Assembly (NCBI GenBank): GCA_016801845.1
Contig: CM028906.1
Span: 3,272,501-3,336,500, forward strand
Source: Polydactylus sextarius
Taxonomy: Eukaryota > Chordata > Actinopteri > Polynemidae
Direction of reading: 5' to 3'
Length of the DNA: 64,000 nucleotides
Shown here: piece by piece, positions 1-9,920 of the stretch
Position numbering within the stretch: position 1 is the stretch's first letter
Layout of the letters: each line of letters begins with the position of its first letter
Notes under the pieces: generated by a model
The model's database searches: none
The model's input: the letters and a program-made list of their open reading frames with translations, nothing else
Told to the model about the DNA's origin: nothing
Program-made: the position numbers and the translations under genes

Positions 1-872
1 CAAACATCTAACCAATTTTGATTATTTGTAGTGTGCTTTGGATTAAGTTCTATGAAAAGGCTTGCTTTTTTTTGTTTTTTGTTTTTATGACACCTGATAT
101 ATGTGGGGGCAATAGGGTTTGGGTTAGACAAGTAAAGGCATGATCACCTTGACTTTTGCAGTTGGAGTGAGGGATGAGTAAGAGGTTGACTGGTCAGGAG
201 GTGAAGGAAGGAGCAAGAATCAGAGATGTAACAAAGTCATGCAGTGTATACTTTTGTGTAAACAGCAGGATGTGTGTTCTTAATTTTACAGGGAGCCACT
301 GGAGGGAAGCAGGAGCAGCTTGAAAAAACAGTTGTTTAATTTCTGCTGTATTTATTTGGGACCTTTTTGAAAGTGTTTCAAAGAGAGTTGCCCTAATGAT
401 GCCACCGGGGTTTTCCTGGACTTGGGCTTGACATCTAAATTGAAATTTTTAATTACAATCATGGCTGTTGTAGGTAATCATGGTAGTAGGTATGGCGGCA
501 AGGAGGGTCTATGGTAGTGCATTATGGGGCATGTGGGATTGAGCCTTTTTTTTAGATTTTCTCATACATGTGTCAAGTTCCCCTTCAAACCTACAGGTTC
601 AGTTTTCGTGGTTTTGTAAATTATGTAATTTATTTGTTTCTCTATGAAACATATAAATCATATAAAATGTGAAGGTAAATTCCATTGCAGCACAGGGAAA
701 ATATCATAGCAATTCCATTCTTCCATGATTTATGAACAAACACTTTAGGGCTTAATTAAAGTCAAGCCATTATGAAGGCAAGAGGAGTGTTCTCTCACGC
801 TTATGTTTTCTCCTGGAGTTCACAATCAGTTTTTGTCCTGTTATGTGGTTGGTTCCTATATACCAAACTCCT
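1..872. other. 3' flank of GCAP gene A
   Basis: No coding sequence is recognised. On the minus strand, an AATAAA polyadenylation hexamer lies at 629-634, about 240 bases past the gene A stop, and is the best candidate for the transcript end. A second hexamer lies at 351-356. The rest is AT-rich unique-looking DNA. Confidence 0.4.
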
Positions 873-2021
873 TCAGTAACCTTTGGGACTCATAGGTTTC
901 CGGTCACACAAGTGTCTTTGGACCCATGTGCTGGGATTTGCATCAAGGCGAAGGAAGTCTTGCAGCCATGGACTCCTCTGAGCCCCCTGGACAAACTCAT
1001 CCAGTGTAATTTGGCCTGTGGTGCAAAACAAAATAGATGCAACTGAATTGAAATATTTATGGTGAAACATTGTAGAAATCTATGTTTGATTTTTTTTTTT
1101 TAATGTACACTGCACTTACCATCACCATCCATGTCAACCTCTTGAAAGATCCGATCACACAGCTGTTTAGTGGTGAGGTTTCCTGTTCCTGTTCCATCAG
1201 ACAAAGAGCCTTTCTTTATCTTGTAGATTATCTGTAAACCAAATTCAAAAACAGACTTTGTCATCCTGTGGCTCTGCGGATGATAACATCAGTCTGATGG
1301 TCTGTCAGTCAGTCCACCACTTTAGTCCAGACTGAACTTTATCAAGAATTATGGGACAGATAATATAATTTTGTTCAGACATTAATGGTCCCAAGAGGAT
1401 CAGCTCTTGTCCTTCATCTTCTCACCAGCTGCCTACGTTAAACACACCAGTGGCCAAAAGAACATTACATTACTTCTGGATTTGATACTTAAATCACCTT
1501 TTGAGGAACACATAAAAACTGAAGGTACACCTCAAATCAAACCTTGTTTTAAGATTCAAGATTTCTTCTCCTACCTTCACAATCTTCCGTAGTTCATCTC
1601 TGTCTAGATGACCATTATCATCGCTGTCAAACACTTTGAACGTCCACCGCAGCTTATCCTCAAGTTTTCCACGCAGAACAAAATGAAGTGCAGCCACATA
1701 TTCTATGAAATTCATTGTGTTGTCCTGAAAATTAAAAACAAACACAAATCACTTGCATTTTTTCAATTACACAAATATACACAAACAATTTACTACAAAG
1801 TCAGATTTGTAATTACTCACATGATTCATGTCAAAAGCTCGGAAGATGTTGTCCATGTAGTGTGACTCGGGTGTACCATTCTGTACTCCAAACATCCTCT
1901 TGAATTCATGCAGGTACAACGATCCACTGGGGCACTCATTGATGAAAGACTTGTAGAGGTCCTGGATATTGTTCAACCGTAGCTCTTCTTCCTGCGTCTG
2001 TATTTGCTGATTTTGTCCCAT
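873..2021 (-). CDS. guca1-like: Guanylate cyclase-activating protein A (GUCA1/GCAP family, GCAP2-like)
   Basis: Spliced minus-strand gene with coding exons 2021-1821, 1724-1575, 1231-1120 and 1015-873, giving 201 residues (human GCAP2 has 204). Introns are 96, 343 and 104 bp, all GT-AG, in phases 0, 0 and 1. The family is known to bind calcium and magnesium and control retinal membrane guanylate cyclase in photoreceptors. EF1 is degenerate and holds the family ECPSG motif (C30-G33) and HEFKRMF. EF2 (64-75, DMNHDNTMNFIE), EF3 (100-111, DSDDNGHLDRDE) and EF4 (150-161, DMDGDGQITLDE) keep acidic or Asn ligands at positions 1, 3 and 5 and Glu at 12. A W-V-Q segment and a short basic tail ending MSPKGY close the protein. 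The start is MGQ with A at -3 and G at +4. Residue 6 is Gln, not the usual Ser/Thr of N-myristoylation sites. The gene looks intact. The paralogue number is unresolved. Confidence 0.93.
1297..1403. repeat. Dispersed teleost repeat fragment in intron 2 of gene A
   Basis: The stretch with GTCCACCACTTTAGTCCAGAC and CAGACATTAATGGTCCC resembles a common fish interspersed repeat (consensus pattern recalled, not searched). It lies within intron 2 and probably explains why this intron is longer than the other two. Confidence 0.35.
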
Positions 2022-2216
2022 TCTGTATCTAGATTCTACTGCTGCAGTGCAAACTATTAATTTCTTATTTTCTATGAAAAATAAATGTGGATGCCTTAGT
2101 AGAGTAATATCCCAAAACCTGCCCGTGATGTCCACATCATGGCTGCTTCAGCAGCTTGGTGAGTTGATATTGAGTTGGATTGATTCATGTGACAGGCGAC
2201 CCCCAAACAAGAAGTT

Positions 2217-2224
2217 TATTTATA
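2217..2224 (-). promoter_or_regulatory. TATA box candidate of GCAP gene A
   Basis: TATAAATA on the minus strand is about 196 bases upstream of the gene A start codon. It would place transcription initiation near 2190 and give a 5' UTR of roughly 170 bases, if unspliced. Confidence 0.5.
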
Positions 2225-2281
2225 GCCCAAGTTTTCAGCAAGGAGACTTTAAAGCAGCAATCCTCATGCCTGATCCCATCT

Positions 2282-2305
2282 TGACCCTTTAATGACCCAG
2301 GGTCA
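2282..2305. promoter_or_regulatory. Nuclear-receptor half-site cluster (DR5 plus everted repeat)
   Basis: Three GGGTCA/TGACCC half-sites are packed together: TGACCC at 2282-2287, TGACCC at 2293-2298 (direct repeat with 5-base spacing) and GGGTCA at 2300-2305 (everted, 1-base spacing). They sit about 60-90 bases upstream of the TATA candidate of gene A. DR5 spacing is the classic retinoic-acid receptor arrangement. Binding is inferred only. Confidence 0.35.
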
Positions 2306-4154
2306 CTATTGCTCTTTACTTAACAACTTCCTGAAAGGATAATGGATGAAGGTCCTTCCTCTGTGTGTGGGTATTAGTAGTGGAAGAAGAATTTCAGCAC
2401 ATGAACTGTCTAGAAGTTATTGAGGTTGAAAGGTGATTACACACTAATGGCAACTGATTCTAATCACTTTTACATCATTGTTTCATCTCTAACAAAATAG
2501 TGGGTTCTTAACATTGTGCCTACAAATCACAATTGAGTTCTTACAAAACCTGAAAATACCCAATTTAGTCTGCCTAAAATTAATTGTCTTTCCAATATTC
2601 CTATAACATGGTCAGTAAGTCTTAATTCGTCAGGTACTGCACAGAAAGTGCTTTTCCTCTTTGTTTACTTCTTTCTCTCTTTCTGCTTGGTCGAATTTAC
2701 CTAAATGCAATTTGTCCATTATTAGTTTTACAATTTTGCAATCTGATTTTCAACTAAAGGTGCTATTTTGTTGAGCATCCATTCTATATTTACGTAAAAC
2801 TTTTTCGGTCCTACTTACTTGATTTTTTTAGCCTCAGAATCATACAAGAAAATTACACTGCAAATCTAATAGAAAGTACTGAGCACTCGACACAGCATGT
2901 GAGTAAATGGCAGGACTGCACTTTGCCACTAGAAAAGGTCATTCAGCTTTAATACAAACTGCACTGTAGTAAGTGACATTCAGGTAAGCCCGTACAGCTA
3001 GAATAGTTCCAGTAAATCCTGTCAGTTTAGTGCATGTGACCGACTAAAAGTATACGGTTGATGGGTTAGAGTAGATAATGGGTAGTGGGCAGATATTACT
3101 GCACACTAGCGGAGCTATGACACAGGACAAGACAAAAACTTAACATGTTTTTTTTATTATTGTTATTATTTACATTGATTTCATAGAATTAAAAATTATT
3201 CCCCTCCTCACATTATTGTTTGCTTAAAGCAAAAAATTAAAAACAGAAAGAAAAAATTACAAGAACAACAAGAAATACAATAGAAAACAAACATTACAAT
3301 AATTCATTATTTACATATTGACACTTTAAGATAAGAAGGCTGTGACTTGAGTTAATATTCAGTACATATATATTTATGCACTGGTAAACTTGTTTGATTT
3401 ATGAGATGATAAAATAACATTTAACAATTGTGTGCCATTAATTGTGAAAATAAAGAATAATGTAGAGAAGCAGCAGCAACTACACATTTTTCTGTTTGTT
3501 ATCCGTCCTTGCTGGGAGTGTTGATGCTAAAATCTAAATCGTGACACATTCTGAAAAACTCCTTTCACACTTTATGAATATGAAACTGCAAAGGCTCGCA
3601 AAGTATCAAAACTGACTCCAGACTTTAGTTTTAATCACAGTCTGTATATAAAGATGGACAACTGACAGCAAACTATAAACAAACCATCTCCATTGCCCCC
3701 TGGTGGCTGGCTGTAGTGGAGGTCATAAATCCCTCTGTGTTAGCAGATATGACAGAAAGCATCCAAGTATATAATAAATGTTACTGAAGGACGGCTTCTG
3801 TAGTTTTAGAATTTCACCACACTGCGGATTGGTATTAAAAAAAAAAAAAAAAAAAAAAAGGGGGAAGTCATGACTGGACAGGTGAATTACTCACAATTGG
3901 TCAGGTGGATGTACAGCTGGGACTTCAATAGCATGGCTCCATGTCTTGTCACCAGTACAAGTTGTCATTGTTTGTATCCAGGATATTTTGGCTTCATTTT
4001 TTTGTGCACAAGGAGAAAGTTGAGGTGCATTGTCCAACTTTATATATAGTCAGTGGTGGTAAGATGTGGGTTTAGTACATTTTGTAGGTATAATTCAAAG
4101 CATGGAATTTTTTCTCTTCATCCACATCAGAAAAGGCCTATGAGCTTTGACATT
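2306..4154. other. Intergenic spacer between the two GCAP genes
   Basis: Contains no recognisable exon. It must hold the 3' UTR and terminator of gene B and distal promoter sequence of gene A. A poly(A) run lies at 3838-3859 and a repeat fragment at 3636-3731. Minus-strand polyadenylation hexamers closest to the gene B stop are not obvious; one AATAAA lies at 3153-3158. Confidence 0.6.
3636..3731. repeat. Dispersed teleost repeat fragment
   Basis: Contains CAGTCTGTATATAAAGATGG followed by TTGCCCCCTGGTGGCTGGC, a pairing typical of a very common fish interspersed repeat. The window carries a related fragment in the opposite orientation near 38.1 kb. No complete element or terminal repeats can be delimited. 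Confidence 0.4.
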
Positions 4155-5640
4155 TCAGAAGTGTGCACTCTTTCTCCTCTGCTCCAGCACCCATCCAGCT
4201 GGGTTCATGTCCAACTTCAACATGTTGAGCACCCATGGGTCCTGCTGTGCACCTCTGATGAACTCTTCCATGTTAATATGACCTGTGGAAGAAAACAAGA
4301 AGTAAAAGCAGGATTAATATTTAGCTTTTCATACAATCATACATTTGATCTGTAAATGTACTGTGTGACTAAAAACTTACCATCTCCATCTTTGTCCACG
4401 GCCTGAAACAACCGGTCTACAGCCTCGTCTACTGAGAGCTGACAATCACCTGTGTCTGTCTTTGTGCCTTTTTTTATCCGATAGATACTCTAGATGGAAA
4501 AAGGAAGTGGAAATGTTATATTTCATCTATATGATATGACATATAGTATGATGGACATATAAAATCTGATTAATAATGAATGAAACCACTTTGCCTATTC
4601 CTGACTTTGCATTGTATTTTGGTTCAGATGAAAAATGTATCATATGTTAGTAAAGTTTAAATAATACAGTGGTAAATCATATAAATATAATGTCATTTTT
4701 CCTTATGCACATATTTTGATACACTGTTTTATGTCATTTTGGTTCAGATATTCTCACATTGGCTCCTAGTTTGGTACCTGGCCACCAAACTGATGATACG
4801 GCAAACTGGTGAATTCAACAATATGATTAGAATAATTCACAAGATTCTCTCCATCCACTGAAAAATAAGTTGCCCTGAATGTTTTGTCCGGTGTATTTAT
4901 ATTTTGTTCTTTTAAAGAATGTTTTTCTCCATTGTCTTCAGGCTTCATTATCTTCACCTTAGAAACTCTAAAACATTTACTCAGCTAACAAATATAGGCA
5001 AAATCTCAGAGGTGAAATGCGTTTGGCTCTTTGGAAAAAATCCAATCTTCTGCAGAGCTGGACTGTTAGAGAGAACATTGTACCCTAGATGAAGACCTTA
5101 GAAATGATAAACTTAACTTCTGCCAAGTGAAAGCCAACTTACAGTCTCACCTATAATTTTGCTGACTTTTAGGTAAACTCACATCAATTATTGACCGTAG
5201 TTCATCCCTGTCCACATAGCCGTTGTTGTCTTTGTCGTATACTTTGAATGACCAGCGTAGTTTATGTTCCAGGTCTCCCCGGAAAACCAGATTCAGTGCT
5301 GCCACAAACTCCAGGAAATCAATTGTGTTATCCTGAAAAAAAAACAAAAATTCAATGGGAACAATAAGGTCACATTTTTTTTTACATTTTTTTAGTTAAG
5401 ACATAATAGTTAGCCAGGCTGAGAAAGACTTTTTACTCTCACCCCATTTCTGTCAAAAGCTCGAAACATGTTCTCCGCATAGTCAGATGCTTCCCCTGTC
5501 GGGTCCACACCAAAAAAACGTTTGAACTCATGAAGAAAAAGTAGTCCACTCGGGCACTCCATGACAAACTTTTTGTACATATCCTGAAGTGCCTTGACAT
5601 CAATCTCCTCACTGTTCTCTGTTTGCTGTGCCTGCCCCAT
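4155..5640 (-). CDS. guca1-like: Guanylate cyclase-activating protein B (GUCA1/GCAP family, GCAP2-like)
   Basis: Spliced minus-strand gene with coding exons 5640-5443, 5332-5183, 4489-4381 and 4282-4155, giving 194 residues. Introns are 110, 693 and 98 bp, GT-AG, phases 0, 0, 1, exactly as in gene A. The family senses calcium for photoreceptor guanylate cyclase. EF1 is degenerate with ECPSG (C29-G32) and HEFKRFFGV. EF2 (63-74, DRNGDNTIDFLE), EF3 (99-110, DKDNNGYVDRDE) and EF4 (148-159, DKDGDGHINMEE) all have complete ligand sets. The C-terminus, RRKSAHF, is close to the GCAP2 ending. The chosen start, MGQ, matches gene A and the family, but an in-frame ATG 42 bases upstream (5682, MGLQDYG) also has a good context and a Gly2, so a 208-residue form is possible. 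Residue 6 is Gln rather than Ser/Thr. The gene looks intact; the fish paralogue number is unresolved. Confidence 0.94.
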
Positions 5641-5778
5641 GGCTGTCTTGTAGCTCAACTGCCCATAGTCCTGTAGTCCCATAGTCTTTGGTCAGACTTG
5701 AAATGAGAACCTCATACACTTAGGTGTTTATCTTAATGCCACGGAATCCCAAAGCTCCAGTTCGCGTACGAGTCAAGT

Positions 5779-5800
5779 GATTAGTGTGGGCTTGGGATTA
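5779..5800 (-). promoter_or_regulatory. Paired CRX/OTX-like sites upstream of GCAP gene B
   Basis: The minus strand has TAATCCC at 5794-5800 and CTAATCA around 5778-5784, about 140-160 bases upstream of the gene B start codon. TAATCC is the core recognised by the photoreceptor homeodomain factors CRX and OTX. Their position fits a photoreceptor promoter, but occupancy is inferred. No clear TATA box was seen. Confidence 0.35.
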
Positions 5801-6143
5801 CTTTGGTATTACATAGGTGGGGTTTCCTCTCTGAGTTAATTAGGTTTGCAGTTAAAAATGGTTTCAGTAGCAGCATATTTTGGCATTCTACCGTACAAAC
5901 TACATTGAGTTTGCAAAAGGCTGTGTGAATGATTTGGGCGATTGTTCTTTATTATACATGAAAACAAACTACACAAAAAAGAAAGACATTTATCAGATGA
6001 AAACATTTCATATTTAACATATTAATGTATTCAATATAAATTAATTCAATGTTCCCACATTAGAACATACATGTATTTTGTATCCTCTTTTGTTTTCTCT
6101 TGTTTAGAAGTTACTATTGTTTGATTTTGACTCTTGTAAACAA

Positions 6144-6145
<2 letters not shown>

Positions 6146-6181
<36 letters not shown>
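6146..6181. repeat. (TG)n microsatellite
   Basis: Uninterrupted TG dinucleotide run of about 18 units. Apparent reading frames crossing it are artefacts of the repeat. Confidence 0.95.
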
Positions 6182-6184
<3 letters not shown>

Positions 6185-6764
6185 GAGAGGAGGGGAGCAG
6201 GGAGTGTCTCATCCTAAAATGTACAAATATCACATTGATCCACTTGACAAAACATATCAGTTTCACAATATCATATCTGAATCAAGCAATAGTAACTTCT
6301 AAATAAGGATAAAGTTAGAAACGCGTTGACGAATGCGCAGTCAGGTATACGTCAATATGAATGTTTCCTCTCTCATGTGTTGAAAAACAGATGTTTTCAC
6401 AGCCTTTTGCAAACTCAGTGTAGTTTGTCCATACAGTGTTCAAAAAATGTAATCAAAATTCAAATTAAGACTTTAACTATCTTAAAATATTACATTTGTC
6501 ACCAAAACTATAAAGAATGTCAGCCATATTGATCGGTTCTCACAGGCAGAAACTTGATGGTTATGTGAACTGGCAGTAAAGTATGAATTGAGGAATAAAA
6601 TGTGACAGTTCCACAATTTATGTCCTGAAACTCTAGAACTGTCACGTTTTGCCAAGTGGACCAACATGGTATTTTTGTGTTTTGGGTGAGACCTCTGTTG
6701 GTGTTAAGGAAGATACTGTTACTAACAGTTGCAACTGATTTTTGTCTGTCTTACCTGCTTAGTG

Positions 6765-6912
6765 GATTATTATTATTATTATTATTAATACTTTTTATTT
6801 GTAAGCACCTTTCAAAGCTTTCAAGGTCACTTTACAAGGGATCAGATAAAGAACACAGTTAAATCAAAACAGCAAGATTAAAACATACAGGTTCAAACAA
6901 AGTATAATAAAG
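6765..6912. repeat. (TTA)n tract plus dispersed repeat fragment
   Basis: A TTA run at about 6765-6788 is followed by GTAAGCACCTTTCAAAGC and AAGGTCACTTTACAA, a start typical of a common teleost interspersed repeat. A related, longer copy occurs at 27.8-28.1 kb. Confidence 0.45.
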
Positions 6913-7608
6913 CATCACAGTAGAATGATTAGATCATTTGTTATCTACCATATTCTAAGCAGCACTGGGCTTTCATCTGCATCTTTTTTGACCACTGTAG
7001 CAGAGTTTTACCTCAAAACATTTGAGAGTGAGACACACTTTGTTAAATGGACTCATTACTTTCATGTCTGTGGGTATATCTGCCAACTGGCAGACATCCA
7101 AGTCTACCATTGTCCTTAATCAGCATCAGTGATGTTTTCTGTTCAGCAAAAAAAAGAAGAAGCTAAGAGACTAAGACGCTTTGGGTCAAGCTAATTTGGA
7201 CCTGGCATATCAATCTCTTAATTAGATTGCATTAGTGCCACGGTTGGGGTAAGGAGACAAATCCTACAGAAGGTATGGTTTGAGTGGATCCCTCACTGTG
7301 TCCAAATAAATCATGACTGTCTGACAACTTTTGCTGAGATTAGCTGATTATTACTTAATTGTTGGTTAAAAATGTCCAAGGCTATTCCATCCATTGTAAT
7401 ACAACTGACCACATCAAAATGATTGTTTTTTTTTCCACTTATGATTGGTAGGAGTCCTACAGACAGAGAGCTAGTCCTTTTTATTGTTATCAAACTCGAA
7501 TGATAAAAACATTAATTACAGGAGTTGTTGGTCTGAACAGCTTGAAGACCTTGTGTTAGCTGTAGGTCTTGCTGGAGAACAGTAAGTCACCATTAGCTAG
7601 GATCATTT

Positions 7609-7609
<1 letters not shown>

Positions 7610-7677
<68 letters not shown>
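7610..7677. repeat. (CA)n microsatellite
   Basis: Pure AC/CA run of about 34 units, the longest simple repeat in the window and likely polymorphic. Confidence 0.97.
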
Positions 7678-7679
<2 letters not shown>

Positions 7680-8248
7680 GTATGCACCATTGCATTTCAA
7701 TGCTTCAGATCATTTGTTTGTACTAGACTGCTATGTGTTCTTTGCAAGATGAGTAAAAACAAAACAGCTAGAAACATGTTTGCATTTTCTGAGAAAGTGA
7801 AAAGTGTTGTTGTCATTTTCATAGAACAAGTACAGTAGGTGTGACTTTGAGAAAGATCTTAAGAAAAAAAAAAACACTACAATTCTGTTGTGTTACCTGG
7901 TTCAATCATAGTTATGCAGTAGATATTAAAAAAAAAAAAAACAACCCTTCAAGCTAATCAAATGGAATACATTAGTTGTTGTACAATACTGCTCTAAAAA
8001 GTTGCAGCCTCTGTCACTTTGCTTCTTGTCCTTCTGCCAATCAGGATAATTGAAAAAGAAATAACTAAATCTGTGGTCTATTTAATAATCCCAAAATAGT
8101 TTGGGATTCGTTTCATGCTGGGCTAGGGTTATGCATGTCCTAACAGCCACTGTATTAACAGTGTGATCCACAAAGTCAATCCCTGAGAGGTGATTAGAGG
8201 TTACAAAGGTTATCACAACCAGGGGAAGTCCACTAAAACACACAATGC

Positions 8249-8290
8249 ATATATATATGTATATATATATATACTGGTGGTGGTGGTGGT
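8249..8290. repeat. Compound (AT)n-(GGT)n microsatellite
   Basis: An AT-rich alternating run (with one TGT interruption) is followed by about five GGT units. Confidence 0.9.
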
Positions 8291-8601
8291 ATGTAGACAG
8301 GTAACCTAACAAACCTAACAAATATTTTGAGTGTTTAGATTTTCACTTGAGGCCACTATTTGGTGCTGTGGCCTCAAACAACCTGCTAACTTTCTCTGCT
8401 GTTGCACTGAACACAACGTGGCTCGGTCAGGATTTGTCCGCAAATCTAATTATACTTGCCATTCTTCTCAAAGTGCAGCTCAAAGAGACAGAACGAATTG
8501 ATAAGTTCAACCTTTTCTTTGAAACAAAAAGTAAAACAAATGGAGCTTTAAGAAGCTATTACCACACTGAAAGATCGAACAGTAGTATTTGGAGCACAGT
8601 T

Positions 8602-9601
8602 TCACGGTTTTGATTGCTTTTTCGTTATAAGTGGTAGAGATAGATCTAATATATCCTTCAAGTTCCTTATGAAAACAAAAGAAGGGGGGTGGGTTTTTAT
8701 AACCTTGCATTTGTGTATATGAAATTTAGCCAGTAAAATGATAACGTTACAAAGAAAATTTACACCTTCCAATTCTATGCTATAATCAGTTAAACCAAAT
8801 AAGACATTCTTCAAGCATAATTCAAAAGCATCATAGATGTTATCTAAAACAAAATGACAGATGTTTTGCCATAATCCTCTAGTGAAATCACAAACCCAAA
8901 AGAGATGGATAACCATTTCTGGATGCATGTTACAAAAAGTACATTTCATGTCAATATCTTTTCTGAATTTAACGAAAAAAGATTTAACAGGGTAACACCT
9001 ATGGATAATTTGAAAATAAACTTCTTTAACTTTGTTGACAAGCAGGAATTTACTGGGCAGAGTCCATGTCTTGGTCCAGCAAATGTTTTGGGCATATTTA
9101 CTCCAAGCTGTAATTACGTTTGGTATTGAGATACAGTCATTTTGGAAAAGATGACACATAATTCTATTACTCCTATAAGGAAAGGACATTAAAAGAAATT
9201 TTCACATGATCACAATGAAATAAAACATCATCATGATGTGATCATGATGATTTTCATCATTAGCAAAGGATCCTTCTTAGGCTTTGGCACCAGCCTTGAG
9301 ACAAAGTTGGGGGAAGAACACCTTTCGCAATATTTTCCTTGAAAACTTTTAACAAAAAAGGAGCCAATTCTTTGTAAAAGGACTTATCAAATTCTGATGT
9401 AATACCATCCACTCCAGGTGATTTATTAAACTTTAGACTGTTAATTGAGTCTGTTACTTCTTTAAGAGAAATCAGGCTGTCACAAAGTTCTTGACCAGCC
9501 TTAAATATTGGGTTAACAGCTAATGAATTTAAGAATGCGGTAGTACTATCTTCAAAGTACTCAAATTGTACTCTGTAAAAAACAGCACAAAATAGCTCCA
9601 C
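8602..9601 (-). mobile_element. L1-like non-LTR retrotransposon, 5'-truncated and internally deleted
   Basis: Two minus-strand blocks lie in the order expected for LINE ORF2. The upstream block (9601-9260) encodes the start of a reverse transcriptase, with NSLKFNKSPGVDGITSEF, a hallmark of L1-type ORF2. The downstream block (9189-8602) is a 195-codon open stretch with a C-terminal zinc-finger-like motif (CTFC at residues 83-86, then HLFWVC at 95-100), as found after the RT domain in fish L1-like elements. Most of the RT domain, including the catalytic YxDD region, is missing between the blocks. The junction at about 9190-9260 contains a hairpin. The element cannot be autonomous. Clade assignment is tentative. 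Confidence 0.8.
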
Positions 9602-9892
9602 ACTTCCTTGCTAGTATAAGAAGGGTCCTGACATTTAAAACGAGGCACTGACAACTTTGTAAGTGAACGCATCGTTTATTAAAAAGACTTTTTTACAGGT
9701 CGGACCTAGTGGTAGTTTCCGGTTGCCGCCATGTTGAAAGTAGGTCTGACAAGTCTATTGACGAACATGAACCACTGGGCAGAATAGGAGGAGTGACAGT
9801 ACAAATTAATTCCATGCAAATGCATGGATTTCATCTTTTGACAGCATCTGGTCATTGTCTACAGGGGAATGAATTAATTCATATTCATTTGT
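9601..9892. repeat. Dispersed repeat, copy 1 (pairs with 48379-48685)
   Basis: Starts CACTTCCTTGCTAGTATAA and runs collinear with the copy at 48.4 kb for about 200 bases. The following segment, about 9799-9892, is the reverse complement of the matching segment in the other copy. The segment ends are themselves inverted repeats (GTACAAAT and ATTTGT). It abuts the LINE fragment on its left and the exon-like remnant on its right. Family unknown. Confidence 0.75.
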
Positions 9893-9920
9893 CTAAAAAC
9901 CTTATTTTCTCTCACTCAAG

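Noticed and set aside
4766..4957. 63-codon minus-strand ORF within intron 2 of gene B
   Set aside because: Lies between well-supported splice sites and does not fit the EF-hand reading frame or any GCAP exon.
873..5640. Assignment of the EF-hand genes to recoverin or visinin-like proteins
   Set aside because: Those also have CPSG, but the HEFKR(M/F)F motif, the W-rich C-terminal segment and the RRKSAHF tail of gene B fit GCAPs.
6100..6306. ORFs with Cys-Val runs
   Set aside because: They translate the (TG)n repeat.
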